NCBI GenBank assembly: GCA_947247005.1
Contig: OX365949.1
Coordinates: forward strand, 21,457,130-21,521,129
Reading direction: 5' to 3'
DNA length: 64,000 nt
Source: Spisula solida
Lineage: Eukaryota > Mollusca > Bivalvia > Venerida > Mactridae
In this document: positions 1 to 12,900 of the stretch, piece after piece
Layout of the letters: each line of letters begins with the position of its first letter
Position numbering within the stretch: the first letter of the stretch is position 1
Notes under the pieces: model-generated
Databases searched by the model: none
Told to the model about the DNA's origin: nothing
What the model saw: only the letters and a program-made list of their open reading frames with translations
Position numbers and translations under genes: made by a program

Positions 1-1130
1 GGCAAAAATATGTTTTGAAAAAATGGACATAAAACTCGATAAAACAAACCAAACCATTCCCTGATACATGAAGTGAGGTGGTATAAATCTGCATATCGCA
101 TGCACTGTCATATAATGTGCACGTCACCAAAGGTCTAGAACATCTTATTGGAATTCATTGGGAATATCATTAGAATAGACATTTTTGCGAGCGACATTAG
201 ACAAGGAAAGAGAAGTTATGAATATTCATTACATAATGCTTGTCTCTTGTATACTGCACAATGCTTTGTGCTGATGACAACATTTAGTGAAAGAGAAAGT
301 TTTATACTGGCAGACCTTATATAACATTGTATATTTTCTTTCGAGCATTGTAAGTTTCAATACTTGTGGTGGGCAACAGCTTTTCAGATTGTCCCCTTAC
401 AAACTTGCTGCTTTGTCTTGAAAATGTGGCTAGTACAAATTGTTTCTATTAAATTAATTTGGCTAGTAAAAATTATTCATCTTACAAAATTTGTTTACTC
501 AGTGTTCGGATGAGGCCCTTAGGCCTTGAAAATTGGGGACATATTGATAACATAGTACTGTCTTGGGAGACTGATTTTCATTTTAGGGTAAACCGTAGGA
601 TTTTAAAGAAAATACTTTGTAACGTCCCCTCTCATATTAGATAAGAGAAAAAAGTGTGAGACAGAATAATATACTAGTCTTGCAATTTGTTGTATTATGT
701 TTGACATTAGAGAGTGTTTAATGCTGTTTGTAGACATAATAACTTATTGATGCTATCATTAGCCTCTATGGCAGCTGCTGCACCGGTTCTTAAAATGTGA
801 ACAATTTGCTTCATAACAGACAAGGCTAGTATTTTTCCTGCCAAAATTGATGGGTAGACAAGAATTGGGTTTGAAGAATGGCAAAGTTTTGTAAGATAAT
901 TGTATAATATATAATACAGTGACTTATTGTTCAGGAAGTACGTCTCTGTATTATTGGGGAGAAAAATTATTTATTATTCCCTTGTATATCATTTTACAAA
1001 ATGTTGTCTTCTGTCAGGATCGATATAATGAGTGTATTATTTTTTGTAGACATATCTTGAAAAGAAGTATTACTAAACATATTACTAAGGCCAGCTCTAA
1101 ACAAACATGTGGCCTGTACAGAGCTATTAC
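1..1130. other. Non-coding, probably intron of PPP1R16
   Basis: A+T-rich with no supported exon. Short open frames (for example 459-644 and 919-1248) lack coding character, and the second runs into the small transposon at 1131. Confidence 0.5.
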
Positions 1131-1386
1131 CAGGGGTGTTAATTTTCCATTTTTATCTGGATTTAGCATTCCTGAAAGAGCAATGGCTTCTGACCAAAAT
1201 AAAAGTTATTTGATGAAAATATGTCAAGAAATGGCAAAGTTATGGTAAATTTAATCTGCTCTGAAGGATTTTCTTTAATACAAATGGAGCTAATAATGGA
1301 ATCAATGTCATTGATGGCCTCTTGTTTGGCAAAAATGTTCAGCCGCAATTTTCAGGATTTTTAATTTGGCTCTGTTGACACCCCTG
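1131..1386 (-). mobile_element. Small TIR element, family M6 copy 1
   Basis: Ends are CAGGGGTGTTAA and TTGACACCCCTG. An exact 6-bp duplication TATTAC flanks it (1125-1130 and 1387-1392). The interior matches, in reverse orientation, the copies at 20634, 39119 and 44790 (for example 'caaaataaaagtta' and 'cagagcagatt' segments). There is no coding capacity; it is non-autonomous. Confidence 0.85.
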
Positions 1387-2780
1387 TATTACAGAGAGCT
1401 ACAATTTCAGAGTAATAAAAAAATCCCGATTTGGTGCATACTAACGAACCATTCTGCCAAAAATAAAAGTTATTTAATAAAAAAATTTACTATGTTAATA
1501 TTAAAAAGTCCTGGTTTGGTGCATACTAATGAACGCTTCTGCCAAAAATAAAAGTTATTTAATGAAAAAAATTATTAAGTTAATATGGTAATTTAAAATG
1601 TTATCACCTGAATTTTACAAATGGAAGTAATTTTTAGCCAGTCTCATGGTATAACTCTTTATTTATCGACGTTTCGGCCCGAGCCTTTTTCAAAACACAC
1701 AAACAAAAGTTCTTCTCTACATTATATAGGCATTGGGGTCAGCCATTTTGAAAATCATGGTTTTTTATTAACAATTCCCTATGGAATGAAGTCAGAGTAG
1801 TAATAATTAGGTTGAAACAGTTTTGATGCAGGGCCATCATGTGTATAATGGCACCCGAAACAGACTTCAAGTCTGTCAAGCAGTTACAATTCAATTAAAC
1901 TTCAGGGCAGGAAACTACATGTTATAATTTGTCTTGTAGTTTGCCTTTTGTATGTTAGCTTGCAAATTATCTTACCTGCAAATGTTTAATAATGTTTTCC
2001 TTTCTCGTTGAGTTTGTTGCTAGTATTGCATGAAATAGTAACGTGACCTTCCGGGTCATTAAAGTTATCCAAATCAGTTCTTGGTACATTCTCAAACTTT
2101 ATTTTAAGTGTCAATCTGACCGTTTGTTCCATTGAAACTGAGTGAATATAAGTCAATGAACATGTTTATTTGTTTAAAAAATTAGCATAAAACTGAACTT
2201 GATTCAACATATTTAGGACACTCAGGAGACATGCATACATTATAAAAGTCATATCATATAGCAAACCAGATTTTATTTTATTTCGTCCTATACTAAGTGA
2301 ATCATTCGCTAAATATCTTGGAATCCATGTAGAGTAACATCTTTGTGTTAGCTGATATTGTTTCATATTTTGATGGACTTTTATGATGGAAATGTAACTA
2401 CCTTACTGTCAAATATAAATCAATCTGATATTGTCTTAATAATGTAAGAGCTGAACTGATGGTTTTGTATCTAGATTGCTTGGTCAGACATTTGGCTTCC
2501 CATCTCCGATAAATTCTACAAGCTACCAGAAATACTCATTTACAGTGTCAGATTAAGAAGTGATAATTTGACCTCATCTTTCAGTGATTTATGAAGATGT
2601 TCGGTGTTAATGTTTCCGTGTAATTGTATTTGTATGTAGAATGTAAAATAACGAGACAAGGTCTCTGTGATTCTGGCTTTTATCACATTACGTTATGATG
2701 TCTTGCACTCAATGATGTCAAATGTTACGACGAAATTCATAAAATGCCGATTTTAAGTTGGCTACCAAATGGCCTACTAG
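1387..2780. other. Non-coding intronic sequence
   Basis: Near 1420-1560 a segment 'tggtgcatactaa' to 'aaaataaaagttattt' occurs twice (about 80-bp period), overlapping M6-like sequence. Near 1659-1690 there is 'TTATCGACGTTTCGGCC', a motif seen at ends of many invertebrate retroelement fragments (weak inference). Otherwise I see nothing. Confidence 0.4.
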
Positions 2781-3631
2781 TACTGTATTCCTAGAAATGG
2801 TTTCGCGCATTTTAAGTTAGCGACTTTCGCGGGAGGTATCATTTCGCGAAGTTTAATAGCCGCGAATATGTTACCTCCAACAAATCCGCGAAAGTTTCTA
2901 GCTTCTTTATACTAAACATGCTAAAATCGCAAAATCATTCGACGAAGGATAATTGTACTTGCGCATACATGACATTGAATCTTCTGTCAATAAATCCATC
3001 TTTATAAAATCTAAGAACAATTAATTTATTGCGTTAATTTCTCAATATAAACATCAATTTCAATCCTCTGAGAATGGTGCATATTTTAGCTTGTGTAAAC
3101 ACAAACGCTGTTATGACGTAGCGTGTAATGTGCTCAATGTAAACAAGCACTGGGGTACATGGGTGGGGTGTTAACATTCAGTTGATTATACTTCTACTAA
3201 GGTTTGTTTTTGTCATGATTAAAGTCAATGTATTCCTGTACAGGTATTTACAATAATCACTTCACATTTATTTGTTTAACATATGTTTGGTGGTTAATTT
3301 ATAATTGTAACTTTTACCGGTTTATGTTGATAACACCTAATGAAAACACTATGAAATCCTTTGTTATAAAGAGATTAATTGATCATCGTAATTGTTATCA
3401 TGTCATCTTAGGTCACATTCAATTGAATTTGATTTGTGTATACACGGATTGTGATGACAAACAGTCCTATTGAAATTGCATTATGTGTCAAACATGCCTT
3501 TATGCCGTAGCGACTTAAGTTTCGCGGAATTCGCGGGCGGTATGATTCCGTGAAAATTTGTAGCCGCGAATATGCCGACTGTATGAAAAACGCGAAATAT
3601 TGTATCCGCGAAAGTATCTAGGAATACAGTA
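2781..3631. mobile_element. TIR element with CG-rich subterminal arms
   Basis: Starts TACTGTATTCCTAGA and ends TCTAGGAATACAGTA. Both ends carry related 'TTCGCGG', 'AGCCGCGAATATG' and 'CCGCGAAAGT' blocks, which stand out from the A+T-rich surroundings. The terminal TA could be the target duplication, which would fit a Tc1/mariner-type element (inference). The open frame at 3228-3473 inside it has no recognisable content. Confidence 0.7.
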
Positions 3632-3866
3632 TTTAACCTCAGTCTCTGAATGAAAGTTATTTCTGTAGTAAAGGAATGATTGTGTTTCTTTCAGATAATT
3701 GTGTCAATTCTGTTCTATTGTGTTCTGTGGTTCCCCATTCCTTATTAGTTTGACCTATCTTAGGACTGCATATCCCAGATCTTGAATAGGTGTGCACAGT
3801 TTCATTATTATAAAAGTTATAGTGTAGGGTAAACAATATATGACTTTTTGTTATTCTATATTACAG

Positions 3867-3942
3867 CCTGAAGTTATAGAACTGTTAGTGAAGAGTGGTG
3901 GTGATATTGATGCAAAAACGAAAACCGGAGAAACACCATTTG
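3867..3942 (+). CDS. PPP1R16: PPP1R16 exon: ankyrin repeat
   Basis: Acceptor ...ttacag before 3867 and donor G|gttagt after 3942. The 76 nt encode PEVIELLVKSGGDIDAKTK then TGETPF plus the first base of an Asp codon, a typical ankyrin helix-loop. No other frame gives a sensible peptide. The exon starts in phase 0, so the preceding exon must end on a codon boundary. I did not find that exon in 1-3866. Confidence 0.88.
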
Positions 3943-6900
3943 GTTAGTATTATAATACACTAGCAGTCTCGCTAATAGTCTAGTCTCTAGTCTCGATATA
4001 ACAGCACTGTTTGTTCCCAAGAAAAATGTTGTTTTAATAAATATGTGGGTTAATACTGAATTGATACAAAGAGCATATAAAAACATTTGTGCCCATAAAA
4101 TGATGTCAGTATATGAATATGTAAGTATATCAGGTGGCGTTGTATCAAGACCTGACTCCAGAAGAAGACTTGATATACTCGAAAAATTGTTCATCGTATA
4201 TGCTGTGACCAAGCTAGCTACGTCAGTAGAGCACTATACTCACACAGACCAGATAGGGCAGGCTGACTTCTTCACTGACAATGTCTACTGTCATGTCCTC
4301 CACATGTGGAGCAGTTGTCAGTCGCTTGTGGAAGAGCTAGTTGGTACTGGTGGATGATTAATTCTCCCACTTTAACTGGTGTAAGATAGGTTTTCAGCTC
4401 ATGTAAGAAACTCCTATCTTACATTAGCAACATCCATCTTACATGAGCAACCACCTCACATGATATCATTCCGACCTTAGTTTCGAGATTTACGTGTTAA
4501 TGGCAATATAAAGCTAATGAAAACAAACGGCAATAAGCTCTATACCATTTAAAAAGCATATTATTGAGCATAACATAACAGCGTACGCTTTATTTACGTT
4601 ATTATTAATGATTGTTTTGAATGAGAACGAACAGCAAACAGCACATTATGATGACGTCATGTTGACCCCATAAAAGCTAAATAATGTTATGAAGTCCCAT
4701 TTTCTCAAATTACGTCGGAGAAAAATAATCCATCAAGAGACAGTCGTCAGCAAGCCTCGTCCCTGGTTAAAATCTGACCCCTCGGGTTAGATATCCTTAT
4801 CCTACATAGAAGCTCATGATGGATTCTTATGTTCCAGAAAAACTGGTTAGCTACGCTGTCTGCTGTTTAGACTAAATAAAGCTTGAAAACAGCGAGCCTA
4901 GATCACATTTAAAATAGTTTTATACAAAAAGTATCCTTATGACATTTTTTTGGAAATTTATTCAAAATTGAAGCTTTAAATGTCTGAGATATTTTCCCTT
5001 ATTTAGAAATGTTAAATTCAATTCACAAAATTTTAATCTGAAATTGAATATTGATATTAATGTTAAATAACATATGTTTTTGGTGTGATTGGCCCAGGCT
5101 TTCATTTAATTAAATAGTGTTACGTTGCTTCAGTAGAGGCTTGACGTCTACATGTCAGTTATTGTTCATTCACTCAATTATGGTATTAGTGTTCTGACAA
5201 CACTGATTGAAAGGTCTTAGTTATGGTATTAGTGTTCTGACAACACTGATTGAAAGGTCTCAGTAACGGTATCATTTTTCTGACAACACTGATTGAAGGG
5301 AAGTCCCGACTGCCAATTCAAACCTTGTATACTTACTGGCACTGAAAATGGAGAAAAAAAACAGGAAAATATTCTGTAAACTGTCCATGTGATTGATATG
5401 TCAAAGATATATATATGTCAGTTGTAAGATATTATTTTGATGATGGCTCCAGTATTGGGTGGTATTGGGTTGTGATTGTAGCCTTTCTTGTTACAAGATA
5501 CCGGTAATAACAAATCAGGCAGACAGGGAAGGCAGCACTCAACAGAAATAGCAGAGCACAAAGGGGACAAAAAGGGACACAGAAAAAAAATCATAGACCA
5601 CAAATACAAGCAACAATGACTAACAAAGTCCTTCTTAAATTCATGTGTGTCAGTTTGGCCCAACAAAAGCACATGCGAGGTCCTCAATGAGAGACATAAG
5701 TGACATATAAATTATCTCCCTTGTAAGATAAAGCCCGAGGTAGACCAATTAGCATACCGGTCCTAACTAGTTGAGATCCTCTGACTTTATCCTTGTTTTT
5801 AACTGAAATATCATTGATTTTAGATATGAAATTTCTCACTTCTGTATTACCTAATATGTTAGGGCCATAAAAAATTATATACCATGGTGTGTAAACAGCA
5901 TGTAGCCAAATTTATTATTTGATCTGATAATTAATGTTGCAAATATTTTAGCCTAATTACTACCATGTGCAACAAACAAAACAGGGATAAAAGCCGAGTA
6001 ATCCGCATGATAGGACCGGTGGAGTTTTAGAGAGTAGTAAGGGGGGATAATTAACTATTTTCCCCCATTGTAATTCAAATTATTTTACTATATTCTATTT
6101 GGATATAATGGTTCTAATCTGCTTTTCTGGAGTAGAGTATACGTTTGTATATGCAAGTAGAAGGTATTTACCATGTTGCGAACCACTCATGGTAATTTAG
6201 CTGTCTTTGAGTGTTAGTAATTTCCCATACAGAAGGTCTTATTGGATAAGGTGGCTACATATTTATCCAATATCCTGCAGAAGTTCCCGAAATTGGTGGA
6301 ATAAATGGCTTTTTAAAGCAGAATTTAACCTTACATTGTCATGGCAATGATTTATTAACCTTTGTTGATTCATGGTACTGTGGGTTTGAAAAAGAGCTTT
6401 CAACAAAATTGGATTATAAGTCTGAGATGAAGGAATGAAGCAATATACGTCTGTCACTATTGTATAGAATTGTTACCATGGGACTCACATTCCTTAGAAA
6501 CACATTTTCCTGTCTAACTCTTCTATTGTAAATAACATACATAACAATTGTAACTTATTGAAATTTCCAGACATTTTTTTGTAATTTGCATAGTGCATTG
6601 CATTAAACAGGTTACTGCTACTGTATTCTGATTACATGTATACTGGTATAGTCTGTGATATTTTTGCAGGAATGTAAGTCTGGGTCATTGCTGCAATGTT
6701 TTGTTGTAAAATGTTTGTTTATCATACCCCTCCACAGCAAGTTGTAATCGGGGGGGGGGGATTCATTTGTAAGAATTTATTTCCTCCACATGGTGCAGAG
6801 AAGTTGCTGGTTTGTTGTGGAATGGTACGTTAGAACTGGTTATGATACAGTCCAGGAAAACTGGCAAGGCGAATCTGCCGCTGTATATAACTGAAAATGT

Positions 6901-9900
6901 TGAGAAACAGCTTTAAACCCATTGGAATAAACACAAAAAACCTGATAGTAAATTCTTGGCTCCGTACAATACATCATCTGACATACAATTACAGAATGAT
7001 GAGAGGATTTTATAACCTACAGTATGATATTCCACCATATCATGATAGACATGCAATCAAAAGCCCCTGAAGAATTTATTTAAATTCAATAACATAGTGG
7101 TAACATTCTCTCGATAACTATTAATCTTTGTAAGAATTTATTATCGTATGAATAACGGTAATTTCGCTATTTTCACAGATTTAGCAGAAGATCCTGATGT
7201 TAAGCAGAAAATCCTCGACTTAAAAGATGAAATGGAGACACATAGAGCCAGTCGATCAAAGGACCACGTACGCAATCGGCGAGTTAACACACGCGGGTAA
7301 GTCACATGACTCGCGCATTCTCTTGGTTACTAAAAGCTTGAGATGTGTATATTGCTTCTTTGCTGCGTACTTAAAGTTTGTTTTGTTTAGTTCACGAAAT
7401 TTGAAAATACAAAGGCTTTGTTCGTTAGCAGCTCTCATTGGCGAATGTTTCATCTTTCACCATACCATGACTTCCATTGTAAGCACATTGTGACATTTCC
7501 TTTGACTGAGTGTGAGGCTGTTGTCACAAGATTGCATTTTGATGAATGTTTGATTAGATTAGTTAGTTAAATGTGGGTGGGGTATAGATGCCTGGGTTAG
7601 TCTGTGTTGGGGGATTATTGTTGTGAACTTAGTGGAATGAAATATATAGAATTATCTTAGTTAGTTTAACTTTTAATTTCATGCGTTTGTCCCATTTTCA
7701 TTCATTTATGTATTCATTTCATAATAACGCTTTTTACCATCCTACCTGCTGTTATTCAAAACAGAATCATTACATAAAAGTTGATTGACCATTTTGCTTA
7801 TAGAAGTTTGCTCTGCGAGGACATTTCATTGTGTCTGTTGGCTGTTCTCTGACTTAGATTGTCTGATCTCTGTGATGGGGTTTAGGTAAATGGGCCCCAG
7901 ACTGAGGTCTGCTGCTTCTCTGCGAACTTGTTCAGATGCATGCAAAGCTCTTATATGCAATGTTTTATAATGGCTATACATGTGTGTATGTATTGCATCA
8001 ATTATTATGCCAAATTATTGTTTAATTAACTGAAATGAAATCACATATAATGATATAATAACAATAGCTAACCAGATTAGGATGCTTATATTACTCTGCA
8101 TATAAAACTAATGTTTATGAAGAGGTTTATGGTGTTATAATGCAACAAGTATATGCCCTGTCAAAGATTTGCTTAAATTATGAATTTTGCCATATTGGTT
8201 AAAACCCGAAGCCAGATCAACTGAAAAACTTAATGGAGCAGAAAGTTCAATCAGAATTTCAGACATCTGGCCCCGATCTCCTGAAGCATCTCAATCTGAG
8301 CAAGATCTCTCCTCAAATATTGGCAGGTCAATATATGTTAATTTCCATGCAGGGCAGAACTCATAATTAGGACCACTAAACAGAAATGTTGTTCTGGATT
8401 TAAAACTGTAAAATTTCAAAGTCTCAAACTTCAGATTTATCTCTAATTCCGACTCTGATTTAAACAAAATCTCAATTTGAGTTGAGATTTCTACATGAAA
8501 TGCTTCGGGAGATCGGGGTCAGGTGTGCGGAAGTATTAGTGATTTTGAAAAATCTTATTTCAGCATAAAAAGCTCGATTAAATATAATTGGCGAATTAAG
8601 TAAAAATGTAGTTTGCCAACAGTGTATTGTCATTAACTTGACCACTTACATATTAGTCTGGCCTCATCACTGAGGGATACTTTTTCATGCTTAATTGACA
8701 GGGTATTGTGATAGAATGTGTTAAGTTGTGCAAGTTGATCACAAGGATGGATCATTATACATGTATTAATAACTGAATTAAGAGCTAATTTATTATCAAT
8801 TATCTGATATTTGTACTTGATTGTTTGCAAAGTGGTGTAGAACTACATCTGGTTATACGAATTATACAAATTTTGCTCACCCGATATATAAGTGTGTTAA
8901 TTTGCCTCGGGTGTACAGTTTTCAACTCTCTGTGTAACCCTTTTAGTTGTGTTGCTGTTTTTTGGAAAGTGATGTTCTAAAATCACCGTCCTATGTTGTC
9001 ATTCAACTCAGGGACCAAAACACACATTCATACACAGATAGACGTTAAATAGTGCTTGGGGCTTCATTCGAATGTTGTATACCTGATTCCTTTTCTAGAC
9101 CGTGTTGCAAACATTTCGTTCCTTTGGCACAACTGGGTTGTATTTCTCTATTTACTATATAGAGAGATACAACCTTGTTGTGCCAAAGGATGACTTCAAG
9201 GCTCTGTGTCATATTATGCTGTAAATCATATGTATGCATATTAATAGCTTGACAGCGCGTTGGTGGGGTACATTTGATAGCATAAACTACCAGTCTATTA
9301 TACTATACAGCAATAACTGCTTTCAATTTTCAGCCATTTATCCAGCACAGGTTCACTATATAGCTCCAATGGCTCTCTTAACGAGAAAGCTTCTTCCCAT
9401 GGTCACAGGTGAACGCATCATTTATGTGTATTGTTTATCAATGTATACCGGTGAACTAAATTAACAGCTTGTTCAGTATTACAGAATTTCCAGTATTTTA
9501 CTACAAAACTTCTAACTTGCTAATCAGTTCAGTAAAGCATGTCGGGAATGGACTTGGGTGTTTTTAGTTGATATTTCAGTTATAATAATCCATTTATTAA
9601 CCAATCAGAGCAAGGGATATGCTCTCCCCAACCATTATCCTTGATGCCCCATTGTTACAGACTTACAGGAACTGTTGTCAATATGTCTCCAACATATAGT
9701 AGGGAAGACATTGAGTTTGTGCTGGACGTCTGTACGTCTGTCTGTCTGTCACCAAGTTTGTCCAAGCTTGTTCTCCTGAACCTTTTTGTGAGATTTCAAT
9801 TAAACTTGACATGATTACTTGGTACCAAACCTAGTTGTGCTTGGTGTCAGGAATTTTAAGTCAGATGATTGTTGCCTGAGTTATGGCCCTTTGTGGGAGA

Positions 9901-12900
9901 CATACATTTTTGTGTCAAATAACCTTCTATAAAAAATATTTTACAATCAATGTCCATGTGTATATACATGTTTACCAGTATGTCGGATTTTTTTTTCTAC
10001 TTTTCTTACTTTCATTAAAAAGTTTTGTTTCCATAATGACCTATCGCGGTTGATATTAATATAGATAAATCAGAGGATATTAATCATTTGAAGTTGTTGC
10101 TATTATAGCATTCAATAAATGTATTTTCCAACTGAAATTGAGTTATTATTAGTTTATAATGTAATTTTTCATCATTTAATACTAAATTTATGGAATCATT
10201 GAATGTTATGATAATTTTATATAAGCCTGTCTGAAGAATACTGATGAAATATGGGTAGGCATGGCAACGCTATTATTGAGATCAAGTGTACTTATAAAAA
10301 AGAATTATACCAGAAAAATACTAAATATAGGGTAAATGAAGAAATCGCAGATGCGTTTTTATGATTTAAATCCATTTCATTCTGATGATATAATTACAAT
10401 ATTACATTAAAGTTTTTGATGATGTTACTTCACTTCATTCCGTCTCCTGACAATAGAAATCCTACTTATAAAATCAATTAAATGTTTTAGATTATGCTAA
10501 ACCTTCCTTCAGAAATCTTTACTAGTATTTAATCATACTTAATTAGCTACAGATTTCAAATCTGCTTCCTGTTCTCTGTTACGTGTTTTTCTGGTAACTT
10601 TGGGAATTGTGAGCGCTGAGAATGATTATTACTAAGTAGTTGGTGTAACTGAAAAACTAAAACAACCTGAACAGCTACAAATAACTATGTACCTGGAATA
10701 AGACTTTCCTCCAGGACTGGTGTCTAGAGCACAGAGTTCATTTCATATTCTGAGTAGTTGTGACAAAGTCAGTAGGCAATTTTAAGCTATTTTGCTGTTA
10801 TTTACTCAGAAAATATCTGAGCCACCGTCATTTTCTAGTGGTTAGGTCGCTGGATTTGTATCCTGGCATTCCAGGGTTGATTCCCTGTTGTGGCAGGTCA
10901 TACCCCTCCATGAAAAACTGACCACAATGTCGATAATCCTCCACATGTGGTGAAGTTGATGGTTTGTGGTTGAAGGGTTAGTACTGGGTTAGGACACAGT
11001 TCAGGAAAATGAACTGAAAATATCCAAATACTTTAGAATACAAGTATTATATGCTGTAAAATAATTATTTTTTGAGGGAGTTGAATTTTCGTTGATTTCG
11101 TTATTGCGCTCGACCACAAAATCTAATCCCCACAATTAATCGACTTATCAAATATCAAACATGGGTTTATCATTTCTTGTTTCGTAATCCACAAATTTAC
11201 GACCCCACGAAAATGCATTTATATCAAAATCCACAAATTTTAATAACCACGAAAATATATGATTTTACAGTACATATAAAACAACATTGAATCCTTGATG
11301 TCCTCTCTCAGTTGTCACAGATCTAACATTGGGTTAGGGTTAAAGGACATTGATACTGCCTACATGTTTTACTGGACTTCCTTCTATTCTGTATTTTGTC
11401 ACAAGTTCTTGTTTTTTCTGCACTTATTATAATGGTCTTTGCATTCTTTCTTTAATATCTCGAAAGATGGATTTTTACATAAGGATTACCTAGATATTTC
11501 ATATTTGTATGTTTCGAAAAAAATCTTTTAACATTGAACATCAGATGCATCAAAAGGTTTCTCTATAGAGATAAGAATGGTGTGTCGAAAGATGTCAGCA
11601 TGAGGAAAGAGTTAACTACCCTAGCCGAAATAAATTTAGGGCTATAACAAGAAATTCCGTGACCACGGCTTCAATAGCTATGTAAAATAATTTATTAGGC
11701 AACATTGCTTCAGAAAAAAATATTGTGTGTCTGAATTGAAATGATTGAAGACAATTCACATTTTAAGATTCTGAACTATTGTGAAATGATTCAAGATTAA
11801 TAATTAAATCAAGCAATTGGGACCTGCTCATGAGTTTGGCTATTTAAGTTTCTCATCTTGATAAAAATCACTTGGTATCATTTTAATCATGGTATTCAGT
11901 AAATATTTCTTTACAAAGGAATTATATATGTTCTAGTCTCATTCTACCTGGTATTCTACAGTTTATAACACCAGTGTATTTGTTCAGTTAATGGTTTCAT
12001 ACTAACACCGTTATAACTTACAACTGTTCTATAAATATTGTACCTACGTCTCAATTTAATCCATCATTTCTCTTTTGTCTATCGTTTTACTTTGTTCTTT
12101 TCTCAGATTTTCTGCATCATTATTTAAGTACACAATATGATTTTCTATCTCACTAGTATGTTGACTTTACATGTACTGGTTTGTTAAGGCTTGCCATTCC
12201 AGACTGGTCATTCATGCAAAATATTTTAATGATACTTCAAGACTAGAGTTAGGTACGGTTCATTAATGCTAAACCTTTAGAAAAGTAAATGCTGAATTTT
12301 GAACCATTTCATTATAATGCTAGGCTTTTGGACTGACTCATTAATGTAGAACTTTGGACTGGTTTATTTGTGCATGAACATTTTGCTTGTTCCTTGTGCA
12401 GTAAGCTATAGACCTTTTGGACAAGTCCCTAAATAATCCTTAACATGTTGGACTGGTTCATTAATTTGTAAGTTTTTTTAGCAGGATTATTAATACTAGA
12501 CATTTTGGACTTATTCATTAACGCTATGGATCCAACTGAAGTAAATCTAATGGTCACGATCAGTACAATATGGTAATAAACCTAATAATCACATGAATTT
12601 CTGATGGAATGGAGACACTTTGGATGTTAACAATTAAGCAATGACATTATTCATTATTACAACACGTTTAGTACCAGGAAAACTGTTTAGTGTTCTAAGG
12701 GCAACAAGGATTTTGGTTGGTCTTGCATGTTACCTAGTCTAGGAGGGACCAGTTGATAAATGGCATAGACCCATAGGGCACTGATTTTAGACCACAGGAA
12801 CTTGCATAATTAAAAAAAATGAAAAAAAATTCACTAGGCCTACTGTAGAGCCAGTATCAATAAAATATATTTTTCTTCAATTGTGCAAGTTCCTGTGGAT

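Noticed and set aside
4043..4357. 104-codon plus-strand open frame
   Set aside because: It lies in a PPP1R16 intron, overlaps repeat-like sequence ('TCCTCCACATGTGG'), has no domain, and has an opposing open frame of equal length.
7256..7493. Long open frames on both strands around 7227-7493
   Set aside because: They extend beyond the GT donor at 7297 into intron; only the first part is coding, in another frame.
10840..10885. Stand-alone tRNA gene
   Set aside because: Box A/B-like motifs exist, but no full cloverleaf can be drawn and the tail is shared with other repeats, so a SINE is more likely.
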